DNA of 64,000 bases from Desulfobotulus pelophilus (GTDB lineage: Bacteria > Desulfobacterota > Desulfobacteria > Desulfobacterales > ASO4-4), in assembly GCF_026155325.1 (NCBI RefSeq), contig NZ_JAPFPW010000009.1, positions 1-64,000 on the forward strand, written 5' to 3'. The notes beneath the pieces were generated by a model that worked only from the letters and a program-made list of their open reading frames with translations, did not search any database and was not told where the DNA came from. Position 1 is the first letter of the stretch; every line of letters starts with the position of its first letter. This document shows, piece after piece, positions 7,332 to 15,676 of this stretch. The position numbers and the translations under genes were made by a program.

Positions 7332-8438
7332 ATGCGCCTATCCGATCCTCTTTTGAGGAAAACAGCCGAAAAAATAACAGCCGGTGAGCGCCTTGATTTT
7401 GAAGACGCCATGGTTCTTTACCGTAGTTCTGACCTGAATGGAGTTGGGCTTCTGGCCCACAGGGAGCGGTTGCGACGTCATGGCCTTAAGGCTTTTTTTA
7501 TCCGGAACCAGCACCTCAATTACTCCAATGTATGCAGAAATCGCTGTGTATTCTGCGCCTATGCAAAAAATGAGGGAGATCCGAAAGCCTATACTCTCAG
7601 CCTTGAAGAAGTCAGGGACCAGCTGACTTGCCGGGCATCGGAGTCCATACGGGAAATCCATATGGTGGGCGGGCTGAATCCCCGACTTGATTTCCAGTAT
7701 TTTGAAAATCTGCTTCTTCTTATCAGGGAGGTTCGCCCTGAAGCGGTTATCAAAGCTTTTACGGCTGTAGAGCTGGATTACCTTTCCGGAATAACTGGTT
7801 ATTCCATAGAGAAAGTTGTGCTGCGTCTGAAAGAGGCCGGTCTTGCCATGATGCCGGGCGGAGGGGCCGAAGTGCTGAATGACCGCATTCATAAAGCCCT
7901 TTTTCCTAAAAAAATTACCAGTGAACGCTGGCTGGAAATTATTGAAACTGTTCATGATCAGGGAATCCCCACCAATGCCACCATGTTATACGGCCATCTG
8001 GAAACCCATGAGGAACGGGTAGAACACCTGCTGCGCCTTAGGGATTTGCAGGACAGAACAGGGGGGTTCTCTGCTTTTATCCCTCTGGCCTTTCATTCCG
8101 CCAATACCCCTCTTGCCCACCTGCCACCCACTTCCGGGGTAGACGATCTTCGCACCATTGCCGTGTCCCGGCTGCTTCTGGATAATTTTGATCATATTAA
8201 GGCTTACTGGGTCATGCTGGGTGAAAAGCTTGCCCAGACAGCTCTCTATTTCGGAGCAGATGATATGGACGGAACCATCGTTGAAGAGCGCATCACCCAT
8301 ACGGCAGGAGCTACTTCGCCGAAAGGAATGAGCCGTGAAGCCCTGATGTACCTCATCGAGAGCGCCGGTATGGTTCCGGTCGAAAGAGACAGTTTTTATA
8401 ACCCGATCAGCGGAGAGAGCCATGGAAACCTTATCTGA
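7332..8438 (+). CDS. mqnE: Aminodeoxyfutalosine synthase (radical SAM)
   Basis: A 368-residue radical SAM enzyme. The motif CRNRCVFC (Cys68, Cys72, Cys75) would bind the [4Fe-4S] cluster, and MMPGGGAEVL is the MqnE/MqnC-family glycine-rich signature. MqnE joins 3-[(1-carboxyvinyl)oxy]benzoate (the MqnA product) to S-adenosylmethionine to give aminodeoxyfutalosine, in the futalosine route to menaquinone. AAGGAG lies five bases before the ATG. The 3' end overlaps mqnC by 17 bp, so the two are translationally coupled. Assignment as MqnE rather than MqnC rests on position before a second, MqnC-like copy and on overall match to the family. Confidence 0.92.
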   Translation: MRLSDPLLRKTAEKITAGERLDFEDAMVLYRSSDLNGVGLLAHRERLRRHGLKAFFIRNQHLNYSNVCRNRCVFCAYAKNEGDPKAYTLSLEEVRDQLTCRASESIREIHMVGGLNPRLDFQYFENLLLLIREVRPEAVIKAFTAVELDYLSGITGYSIEKVVLRLKEAGLAMMPGGGAEVLNDRIHKALFPKKITSERWLEIIETVHDQGIPTNATMLYGHLETHEERVEHLLRLRDLQDRTGGFSAFIPLAFHSANTPLAHLPPTSGVDDLRTIAVSRLLLDNFDHIKAYWVMLGEKLAQTALYFGADDMDGTIVEERITHTAGATSPKGMSREALMYLIESAGMVPVERDSFYNPISGESHGNLI

Positions 8439-9507
8439 CAAGCTTTTGGATAAAGCTGTTGCCGGAGATCGTCTTTCAGAAGAGGAGGGGCTTTACCTGC
8501 TGCGCCATGCAGCACTTCCTGATCTGGGGGCATCGGCCCATGCGGTACGCAACCTGCGCCATGGGCCAAAGGTCAGTTATGTTGTGGACCGCAACATCAA
8601 TTATACCAATGTTTGTGTTTCCGGCTGCCGGTTCTGCGCATTCTACAAAGATCGGGCTGAGCAGGGTGCCTATGTGCTGGATGATAAGGCCTTTTTTCAG
8701 AAAATTGAGGAAACCTTTGCCATGGGAGGCAGGCAGATTCTTTTGCAGGGTGGCATGCATCCGGATCTTGATATCCGGTGGCAGGAGTCCCTTCTCCGAA
8801 AATTGAAGGTGCATTTTCCCCGTCTGCATGTGCATGGATACTCACCCCCGGAGATTGCCTATTACGCGGATAAAGAAGGTATTTCTGATAAAGAATGCAT
8901 ACAGAGACTGGTTAAGGCAGGCCTGGATTCCATACCGGGAGGAGGGGCGGAGATTCTTGTGGATCGGGTCCGTCTGGAAGCTTCTCCCCGCAAATGTCTT
9001 ACGGACCGCTGGCTTTCCGTAATGAAAGATGCCCATGAAACTGGGCTCAGGACCACTGCCACCATGATGTTTGGTCATTTGGAAACGGATGCGGAAATTA
9101 TTGAGCACATGGAACGCCTGCGCAGGTTACAGGATGAAACCCAAGGGTTTACGGCGTTTATCCCCTGGACTTTTCAACCTCTTCATACCCGTATGGAAGG
9201 CAAATCGGCTACGGCTGTGGAGTATCTGAAGGTTCTGGCTTTATCCCGGCTGTATCTGGATAACATTGACAATATTCAGGCATCCTGGGTGACTCAGGGG
9301 GACAAAATTGCCCAGACAGCATTGTTTTTTGGTGCCAATGATATGGGAAGCACAATGATTGAAGAAAATGTTGTGGCAGCAGCGGGTGTTTCCTATCGCT
9401 TGCCTCTGACAACCATTCAGAGGCTGATTCGGGATGCCGGATTTGAAGCCGTGGAGAGGGATTGTTTTTATCGCTATGCGGAATGCAATTCGCATGAAAC
9501 CATCTGA
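8422..9507 (+). CDS. mqnC: Cyclic dehypoxanthine futalosine synthase (radical SAM)
   Basis: A 361-residue product with the radical SAM motif CVSGCRFC (Cys65, Cys69, Cys72) and the family signature SIPGGGAEIL. MqnC cyclises dehypoxanthinyl futalosine to the spiro product that MqnD later splits. The sequence is paralogous to mqnE just upstream, and both carry the HLET and IPxxFxP segments. It begins inside the mqnE 3' end and is followed 16 bp later by the deaminase gene, so it is part of a tight four-gene operon. Confidence 0.93.
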   Translation: METLSDKLLDKAVAGDRLSEEEGLYLLRHAALPDLGASAHAVRNLRHGPKVSYVVDRNINYTNVCVSGCRFCAFYKDRAEQGAYVLDDKAFFQKIEETFAMGGRQILLQGGMHPDLDIRWQESLLRKLKVHFPRLHVHGYSPPEIAYYADKEGISDKECIQRLVKAGLDSIPGGGAEILVDRVRLEASPRKCLTDRWLSVMKDAHETGLRTTATMMFGHLETDAEIIEHMERLRRLQDETQGFTAFIPWTFQPLHTRMEGKSATAVEYLKVLALSRLYLDNIDNIQASWVTQGDKIAQTALFFGANDMGSTMIEENVVAAAGVSYRLPLTTIQRLIRDAGFEAVERDCFYRYAECNSHETI

Positions 9508-9523
9508 TTTTTACAGGTAGATC

Positions 9524-10690
9524 ATGAAAGATGCGGGTAGAAAGGTGCACAGAGCCCGGATAATCGTGCAGAATGGTGGCCGGGTTCTGGAAAATGCCTG
9601 GCTGCAGGTGGCCGGTGGCCGGATTCTGGATATGGGACGAGGTCGTACTCCTTCGGGTTGGGATGTACAGGATCATGGAGAAAAAGCTCTTTTCCCATGT
9701 TTGGTGAATGCCCATACCCATCTGGAGCTTACGGCTACAGGCCTTGTGGATGCACGGGGAGGGTTTGAGCTCTGGATTAAGCGGCTGATGGCGGCACGCA
9801 GTGATTGCACCAGAGACGAACTTCTGATGGGTGTCCGTAAGGGGATTGCTTTCATGAAGGAGCGGGGAACTGCTGCTGTAGGAGACATTGCAACTCTGGG
9901 AGTTTCGGAGGCAGAGTGCTGCGCGTCCACACTTGGCGGTGTGGTTTTTCATGAGGCTGTTGGCTGCAGACAGATGGATACAGTACCCGAAAAAAATGTT
10001 ACCCATGGGCTGAGCCGGAGTGTTGCCGGTCATGCAACCCATAGCACAGCCCCTTCTGTTCTCCAGGCCCTGCACCAAAGAGCCAGAAGAGCGGGGTTGC
10101 CCTTTTCCATTCATTTGGCCGAATCCACAGGTGAAACAGCATTTATCTGTGGAGAGAATGCTTCGTGGACAGAATTTCTGGAAAGTCGCGGAGTGGATAT
10201 TTCTGGCTGGCCTTTACCCGGTATATCCTCTGTCCGTTATGCGGCAAATCTTGGAATCATCGGGCCCGGAACCCTTTGTGTTCATCTTCTGCAGGCAGAA
10301 GCCGAAGATATTCGGCTGGTTGCCGATAAAGGTTCATCCGTGTGCCTCTGTCCCAGAAGTAACGTATATCTCCATGGCATGCTGCCGGATCTGGCCACTA
10401 TGGTGAATGCTGGCCTGAGACCCTGTCTTGGTACGGACAGCCTTGCCAGTACACCCTGTCTGGATATGGTCCATGAACTGGCCTTTGCCGCCAGGCGCTG
10501 GTCTTGGCTGGAGCCTGCATTTCTCCTCAATATGGCCAGTCTGTACGGAGCGCAGTCTCTAGGGATTGCAGATGCCTATGGTTCCCTTGAGCCGGGTAAG
10601 CGGTCCTGTTTCATGGCTGTGGATACGGACGGTAATGATCCTGTGGGTGATTTTATTGAGGGGAAAGGGGAGCGGGAGGTGTACGGATGA
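9524..10690 (+). CDS. mqnX: Amidohydrolase, probable aminodeoxyfutalosine deaminase
   Basis: A 388-residue amidohydrolase-superfamily (TIM barrel) protein. Metal-binding motifs are NAHTHLEL (His64, His66), a HATHS/HLAES pair in the middle and GTDSLAS near residues 305-311. In organisms using MqnE, a deaminase of this superfamily converts aminodeoxyfutalosine to futalosine. Position between mqnC and mqnA, with a 4-bp overlap to mqnA, supports that role. A more general cytosine/adenosine-type deaminase is the alternative. The downstream hydrolase (mqnB) and mqnD are not in this window. Confidence 0.78.
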   Translation: MKDAGRKVHRARIIVQNGGRVLENAWLQVAGGRILDMGRGRTPSGWDVQDHGEKALFPCLVNAHTHLELTATGLVDARGGFELWIKRLMAARSDCTRDELLMGVRKGIAFMKERGTAAVGDIATLGVSEAECCASTLGGVVFHEAVGCRQMDTVPEKNVTHGLSRSVAGHATHSTAPSVLQALHQRARRAGLPFSIHLAESTGETAFICGENASWTEFLESRGVDISGWPLPGISSVRYAANLGIIGPGTLCVHLLQAEAEDIRLVADKGSSVCLCPRSNVYLHGMLPDLATMVNAGLRPCLGTDSLASTPCLDMVHELAFAARRWSWLEPAFLLNMASLYGAQSLGIADAYGSLEPGKRSCFMAVDTDGNDPVGDFIEGKGEREVYG

Positions 10691-11562
10691 CCTCTCCCCT
10701 TCGTATCGGCCGTATCGACTATCTGAATGTATGGCCTGTTTATCACGGATTTGATCTCTGGGGTCCGCCGCCGGACACTCTGGTTCATACGGCTCCTCCT
10801 GCTGAACTGAACCGGATGCTGGAACAGGGTGAGCTTGATGTGTCGGCCGTATCAGCCTTTGCCTACGGGCAGAATTACCGGCACTGGCTTCTGCTCCCCG
10901 GGCTGGGTATCGGTTGCGATGGTCCTGTGATGAGTGTGCTTCTGGTCAGTAAACGGCCCATTCATGAGCTGCACGGTGCCAGGCTGGGGCTGAGTCGGGA
11001 ATCTGCCTCTGCAGCGCATCTTCTTCGCTATGTTCTCTCCATGGTCGGCGTGCATTGCTTTCTGGACACCATCCGGGTGAGGAGTCAGGAAGATCTTAGG
11101 GGCTTGGACGGTGGCCTGGTTATCGGAGACGCCGCACTCTGCGGTCACTGGTCTGCAGTATTCCCATGGGTGTATGATCTGGGCAGTATGTGGAAGGAAA
11201 TGACGGGCCTTCCTTTTGTTTTTGGTGTATGGGCCGTGCGCCGCAGTGTGCTGGAGGAAAGGCCTGCTGCCGTGCAAAAGGTCATTGCTGCGTTTCTGTC
11301 ATCCATGGCTCAGGGGGAGAAATCCCTTGCCGCCATAGCCCGGCGTTCCGTTAAGGAAAAGGGTCTGGATCCCGGGGTGGCAGCTGCCTATTTCCGGTGC
11401 CTGCAGTATGATCTGCCGCCCTCCCACATTCAGGGATTAAACAGATTTTTTCTTTGCATGACAGAAATGGGAGTGATGGAGGAGTGTCCTGCCCTGGATT
11501 TTGTCTGTCTGCGAAGTGCGGATTCCATCAGGCAATGTCCGGATTGTTTTTATGCTCTCTGA
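10687..11562 (+). CDS. mqnA: Chorismate dehydratase
   Basis: A 291-residue protein of the periplasmic-binding-protein fold used by MqnA/MqnD. The N-terminus RIGRIDYLNVWPVYHGF and the later FVFGVWAVRR match MqnA. It dehydrates chorismate to 3-[(1-carboxyvinyl)oxy]benzoate, the first step of the futalosine pathway. The ATG overlaps the deaminase stop by 4 bp. No signal peptide is present, consistent with a cytoplasmic enzyme. The last 35 bp overlap the 3' end of the opposite-strand protease gene, which leaves no room for a conventional terminator between them. Confidence 0.92.
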   Translation: MTSPLRIGRIDYLNVWPVYHGFDLWGPPPDTLVHTAPPAELNRMLEQGELDVSAVSAFAYGQNYRHWLLLPGLGIGCDGPVMSVLLVSKRPIHELHGARLGLSRESASAAHLLRYVLSMVGVHCFLDTIRVRSQEDLRGLDGGLVIGDAALCGHWSAVFPWVYDLGSMWKEMTGLPFVFGVWAVRRSVLEERPAAVQKVIAAFLSSMAQGEKSLAAIARRSVKEKGLDPGVAAAYFRCLQYDLPPSHIQGLNRFFLCMTEMGVMEECPALDFVCLRSADSIRQCPDCFYAL

Positions 11563-12349
11563 CTCTGTTGTTGAATGATGGGTGACAGGGCAGCTGGCAG
11601 GGAGCCATGGAAAGGGCACTGACAAGGTAGTGGCCGGGTACGGCATAGGTGATGGAGGTGGGCATGGCATAGGTTGCGGTTCCCTGATCCAGAACGCCAA
11701 CATCCTGCAGGCTTGAGAAAAGGAGCCCCAGGGTTTTACCCGTATGGGGATCAAAAACAGGCGATCCACTGGCTCCGCCGTGGCTCATGACGCTGATGGC
11801 GAAAGCCGATGGTTTTGGCTTGGGGAATGGGATGATGGCACTGATGATGCCCTTTTGAAGGGTCGGTCCCAGCTGAATGCCAGCGGGGCTTTCCAGAGCC
11901 CTTTTCCCGGAAGGAAACCCTGCGGTGGCTACCGTCATTCCTTCCTGCAGGTCGGCATGTTCCTCAAGGTCGAGAAAGGGCGTTTCCGAAACGGCCATGT
12001 GTACAAGGCCGATATCCGGAGCCTGTTTTGTGGAATCAGCATCCTTGGCCAGGGTGTCCATACGGAGGACGGCTGCCACATCAATGCGTAAGGCCATCAT
12101 TGCCGCCTTATCTCTGACCAGAAAAAGCCCCTGTATGCACCAGTCGCTATCCGGAATGCCGTCAGGCCGGAAAACTTCCCTGAAAGCATTGATAACATGG
12201 GCATTGGTCATGGCCAGGCCGTCTTCCCGTACGAGAAAACCCGTTCCGATTATGGGGGGCAGTGGTCCTCTCTGACCGGGTGCCCTGTATTTCGGAATAA
12301 AGGCGAAGATGCCGGGTCGAATGCTTGCGTAATGATCCTGCAGGGACAT
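11528..12349 (-). CDS. Trypsin-fold (S1C-like) serine protease, predicted cytoplasmic
   Basis: A 273-residue product with a complete candidate triad: His51 in TNAHV, Asp112 in PDIGLVH and Ser194 in GGASGSPVF. Spacing matches trypsin-like peptidases of the DegP family, but there is no signal peptide, no membrane segment and no PDZ domain. Members of this group may be active proteases or stress chaperones; the substrate is unknown. A decent GG-rich site lies upstream of the ATG. The gene is convergent with and overlaps mqnA by 35 bp. The last ~35 residues are low-complexity and lie outside the protease fold. Confidence 0.8.
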   Translation of the reverse strand: MSLQDHYASIRPGIFAFIPKYRAPGQRGPLPPIIGTGFLVREDGLAMTNAHVINAFREVFRPDGIPDSDWCIQGLFLVRDKAAMMALRIDVAAVLRMDTLAKDADSTKQAPDIGLVHMAVSETPFLDLEEHADLQEGMTVATAGFPSGKRALESPAGIQLGPTLQKGIISAIIPFPKPKPSAFAISVMSHGGASGSPVFDPHTGKTLGLLFSSLQDVGVLDQGTATYAMPTSITYAVPGHYLVSALSMAPCQLPCHPSFNNRVREHKNNPDIA

Positions 12350-12463
12350 GGAAACTCCGGATATAGTTAGGACATAAGGGTTTCTGCCTTTTTGGATGAC
12401 TCCACGGCTGATCGGTATCTTGATTATCCTGAATGGGATGGAAGGTAAAGAGTGGTGTGAACT

Positions 12464-13168
12464 TCAGGCTTTGAAAGCCCGGGAGAGGGCAGGTATGGCA
12501 GGATGATTCCGACGTTGTACTGTTGGCTGATGGATCATTTTCTCTCTGGGGAGATCCTGACTGGCAAAGAATATCGTAAGAACGGTTTCTGCTTCTACCG
12601 GATTGGGGAGGCTGATTTCTTCTTCGGCACTGAGCAGGGAATTGCAGATTCCGTCCAGAGCAATGGCAAGAACAATGGGTTCCCCCATGGGAGGAAGCAG
12701 TTGTTTTTCCATGGCGCCGGCAAAAAGAGCCGCCAGATCTTTACGTAGCCTGTGCTGTTTTTCTTTGAGGAGCATGGAAATCTGAGATCTGACAATGGCA
12801 TTGATACCAAGGGTTTCGGAAAGAAAAAGCCGAAATATTCCTATGTTTTCTCTGTAAAGGTCAATTTTTTTGGCCACCCACAGGCATATTTTTGTGAAAT
12901 CATCCAAATCACAGCGGGCCACATCTTCCAGCTGCCGACACATTTCTCCCGTTTTTTCGAGAATCATGGCTTTGTACAGGGCTTCTTTGTTTGGAAAAAA
13001 ATTATAGAGAGAACCTACAGAGAATTCCGAATCCCTAGCTATTTCACTCATGGACACTTTATGGAAGCCCTTTTTTGCAAAAAGATCCAGAGCTGTATTG
13101 AGTATGGATTCCCGCCGTTGTACAAATTCCCTTTCTTTGCGGGATGGGGGCTGGGCAAAAGCCGACAT
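12464..13168 (-). CDS. TetR/AcrR-family transcriptional regulator
   Basis: A 234-residue product. The N-terminal TetR helix-turn-helix spans about residues 18-66 (ILNTALDLFAKKGFHKVSMS through SVGSLYNFFPNKEALY). The all-helical C-terminal ligand domain contains IDGICNSLL-like segments. AGGAG lies 7 bases before the ATG. The promoter carries a palindrome over the -10 region (separate entry), suggesting autorepression. Neighbours give no clear target: the cytoplasmic protease lies downstream on the same strand with a 114-bp gap, and the lpt genes diverge upstream. Confidence 0.9.
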   Translation of the reverse strand: MSAFAQPPSRKEREFVQRRESILNTALDLFAKKGFHKVSMSEIARDSEFSVGSLYNFFPNKEALYKAMILEKTGEMCRQLEDVARCDLDDFTKICLWVAKKIDLYRENIGIFRLFLSETLGINAIVRSQISMLLKEKQHRLRKDLAALFAGAMEKQLLPPMGEPIVLAIALDGICNSLLSAEEEISLPNPVEAETVLTIFFASQDLPREKMIHQPTVQRRNHPAIPALSRAFKA

Positions 13169-13203
13169 AGGAAATCTCCTGGATAGGGTAATTGGTAGGT
13201 ACG

Positions 13204-13244
13204 GTGTTTTTATATATAAAACACATCTTTTTGCGATTTGTCAA
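13204..13244 (-). promoter_or_regulatory. Promoter and candidate operator of the TetR gene
   Basis: On the minus strand a perfect -35 TTGACA (13244-13239) is followed after 17-18 bases by a TTTTAT/TTTATA -10. A palindrome with arms GTGTTTT and AAAACAC around TATATAT (13204-13224) covers the -10. This is a typical arrangement for a TetR autorepressor; binding by this TetR is inferred. Confidence 0.65.
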
Positions 13245-13450
13245 TTCTATGTTTTGAACGCTGTTCTTGGGGGTTGCGGAAAAATCCATGGAAATAAGGC
13301 CGCTGCCTTACTTGTGCGGATCCTGTAAATTCGTTACAAGGTTAGGAACAGGGCCCTCGCCATCTTATCCTGGAGCGGAGGGACTGACAGTTCCAGCTCT
13401 TCTAGTTGAAAGGGGTGATGGCATGGATATGGGTGGGAAGGACCTTTTGT

Positions 13451-14596
13451 ATGCGCAGAGTGGATCGTTATTTTTTTTCTCAGATGCTGTTACCATTTGT
13501 TCTGAACATTCTTTTTTTCACCTTTATTTTTCTGGTCACACAACTTCTTGAAATAGCCGATCTTGTCGTGAATTATGGAACGGGCCTTGGATCCGTGGCA
13601 AGGCTTTTGGCCTATGCGGCTCCTTTTTTCCTCCAGTTTACCATTCCTATGGCTGTAATGATGACAGTTCTTGTTACCTTTCTGCGCATGTCCGGTGACA
13701 GGGAAATCCTCGCCCTCAAGGCGGGAGGGTACACCATATGGCGGTTTCTGCCATCTGTGGTTGTGTTTTGTCTGCTTGCGGCCCTTCTTACTGCCCTGAT
13801 GACACTGTACGGGCTGCCATGGGGTAAGCTTGAGTCCCGGCAGCTGATCACGCGGCTGGCCATGGAGCACGGAAGCATGGCCTTAAAGCCCATGGTTTTT
13901 AACGACATGTTTTCAGGGGTAACCCTGTATGCGGGGGAAGTTGATCGCACAGGCGGGAAGCTTGGGAATGTTTTTGTTGAGGATTACAGAGAGGAGGGGG
14001 TGGGAACGGTTATGGCCCCTGAGGGCCGTCTGCAGATGGACGGCAACACGGGAGTGGCCCTTCTCCGTTTGGTTAATGGCGTGATTCTCCGGGGGGAGGA
14101 TGGTGAGAAGGAGGTTCATGTGACCGCCTTTGAAAGCTATGATCTGACATTGGATCTTACCCGTGAAAAAGCAGAGGCCATGGCCCGGAAGCCAAAAGAT
14201 AAAGAAGAAATGGGTTTTTACGAACTGAGGACCTATACGGCAGGGCTTCCTGAAGGAAGCAAACGATACAATGCGGCTGTGATCAAGATTCATGAAAAAT
14301 TTTCACTGCCAGCGGCCTGCCTTGTGCTGGGAGTTCTGGTTTTTCCCCTGAGCATCAGTTCCATGGACAGAAAGCGTTCCGCAGGGCTTGGCAGCGGCCT
14401 GCTGGTTTTTATGCTGTATTACACGCTGCTGACCATGGGCTGGTCCTTTGGGGAGAGCGGTATGCTGCCTCCCGGATTTGCCATATGGTTGCCCAATATT
14501 GTGCTGGGGTGTCTGGCTGTCTGGCTGCTTGTACGGGTGGCGGCTGAAAAACCCCTTCTCCCTGCTGTTCTCCGCTATGGAAGGAGGAAGGCATGA
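13451..14596 (+). CDS. lptF: LPS export permease LptF
   Basis: About 381 residues from ATG 13451 (AAGGA about 9 bases upstream). The in-frame extension to a TTG at 13406 lacks the usual LptF N-terminus, whereas MRRVDRYFFSQMLLPF fits it. A transmembrane helix follows at once (~11-32), then helices near 55-100. A periplasmic beta-jellyroll-like region (~125-265) and three C-terminal helices complete the LptF layout. With LptG and the LptB ATPase (not in this window) it extracts LPS from the inner membrane. The stop overlaps lptG by 4 bp. Confidence 0.93.
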   Translation: MRRVDRYFFSQMLLPFVLNILFFTFIFLVTQLLEIADLVVNYGTGLGSVARLLAYAAPFFLQFTIPMAVMMTVLVTFLRMSGDREILALKAGGYTIWRFLPSVVVFCLLAALLTALMTLYGLPWGKLESRQLITRLAMEHGSMALKPMVFNDMFSGVTLYAGEVDRTGGKLGNVFVEDYREEGVGTVMAPEGRLQMDGNTGVALLRLVNGVILRGEDGEKEVHVTAFESYDLTLDLTREKAEAMARKPKDKEEMGFYELRTYTAGLPEGSKRYNAAVIKIHEKFSLPAACLVLGVLVFPLSISSMDRKRSAGLGSGLLVFMLYYTLLTMGWSFGESGMLPPGFAIWLPNIVLGCLAVWLLVRVAAEKPLLPAVLRYGRRKA

Positions 14597-15672
14597 CCCG
14601 CCTGGACCGGTATATTGCCGGTGAGATATTGCGGTATTTTTTAATGATCCTCCTTGTTATTTCCGTTATTTTTGTTGTGGTGGATTATCTGAGCAATGCG
14701 GATAAATTTTTTGCCGCCGGTCTCTCCCTGCCAAGGGCTGTAACCTATATTGCCCTGAGGCTTCCAAGGGAAATTGCCCAGCTCTTACCTCTGTGCTTTT
14801 TTTTAAGTGTTCTCGCCGTGCTGGGTCTGGTGAACCGTTCCAATGAGCTGATTGCCCTTAAAGGAGGGGGAATAGGTCCCTGGGTTCTGCTGCGTCCTGT
14901 TCTGATTGGATCTGTCGGTATGAGTCTGCTGGGACTTTTCATGGCCGATACGGTGGCGCCCATGGCTGCCTCCGAGGTGAATGCCATACGATTCAACGAA
15001 CTGAGCCCCGCCAGTATCAAGGTAAAGCGTAAGGAAAACATACGGATCCGTCAGGATGATTTTTTTATTTCCATCCGTCAGGTGGATCTGGACAGAGGGC
15101 AGTTGCAGGGGGTGCGCATTCACGAAGTGACAGAAGCCGTATTTTTGCCGAAGCGGCGGATTCTGGCGGAGAGGGGTTTTTTTACGGCTGACGGATGGTT
15201 GCTTGAAAAGGTCCTGGTGCAGGAAATGAACCCGGAAACGGGCAGTTTCACCAGCCAGAGTTATGCATCCCTGCATGTTCCGGTTGCACTGACCATAGAA
15301 GATTTTGAGCGTATCCGAAAAGCGGCCGAAGAAATGGGGATTCGTTTCCTCTGGGACTATATTCACAAGATCCAGAAGGAAGGCTATGATGTGACAGGGT
15401 ATCGCGTGGATTTTTTTGGAAAGACCGCCTTTCCTTTTGCCAGTCTGGCCCTGTGTTTCCTTGCTGTATTTATCAGTCTGCGGCCTGCCATGAAGAACAA
15501 TATGGCCATTGGCATGGGCTATGGTATCGGCATCGCTTTTTTGTACTGGGTCTGTTACAGTTTTTCCCTTTCGCTGGGTCATGGGGGCGTACTTCCGGCT
15601 GTTTTTGCGGCCTGGATGCCCAATCTGCTTTTTGGTGCCTTAGGTGTGTACGCCCTTCTGGGTCTGGACTGA
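14593..15672 (+). CDS. lptG: LPS export permease LptG
   Basis: A 359-residue paralogue of LptF. The N-terminal helix (~14-33) follows TRLDRYIAGEILRYF, and two further helices precede the periplasmic domain (~125-260). Three C-terminal helices follow, starting at FPFASLALCFLAVFISLRP. The pattern SNELIALKGGG matches the conserved cytoplasmic coupling helix region (NELIALKA) of this family. Together with LptF it forms the LPS transporter membrane core. It is coupled by ATGA overlap to lptF, and waaA starts five bases after its stop. Confidence 0.94.
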   Translation: MTRLDRYIAGEILRYFLMILLVISVIFVVVDYLSNADKFFAAGLSLPRAVTYIALRLPREIAQLLPLCFFLSVLAVLGLVNRSNELIALKGGGIGPWVLLRPVLIGSVGMSLLGLFMADTVAPMAASEVNAIRFNELSPASIKVKRKENIRIRQDDFFISIRQVDLDRGQLQGVRIHEVTEAVFLPKRRILAERGFFTADGWLLEKVLVQEMNPETGSFTSQSYASLHVPVALTIEDFERIRKAAEEMGIRFLWDYIHKIQKEGYDVTGYRVDFFGKTAFPFASLALCFLAVFISLRPAMKNNMAIGMGYGIGIAFLYWVCYSFSLSLGHGGVLPAVFAAWMPNLLFGALGVYALLGLD

Positions 15673-15676
15673 CAGG

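Noticed and set aside
7199-7387. Small gene overlapping the mqnE start
   Set aside because: It has no ribosome-binding site, crosses the real mqnE site in another frame and shows no family features.
9209-10114. Long antisense frame across mqnC and the deaminase gene
   Set aside because: The opposite strand carries two strongly supported enzymes; the frame is a compositional shadow.
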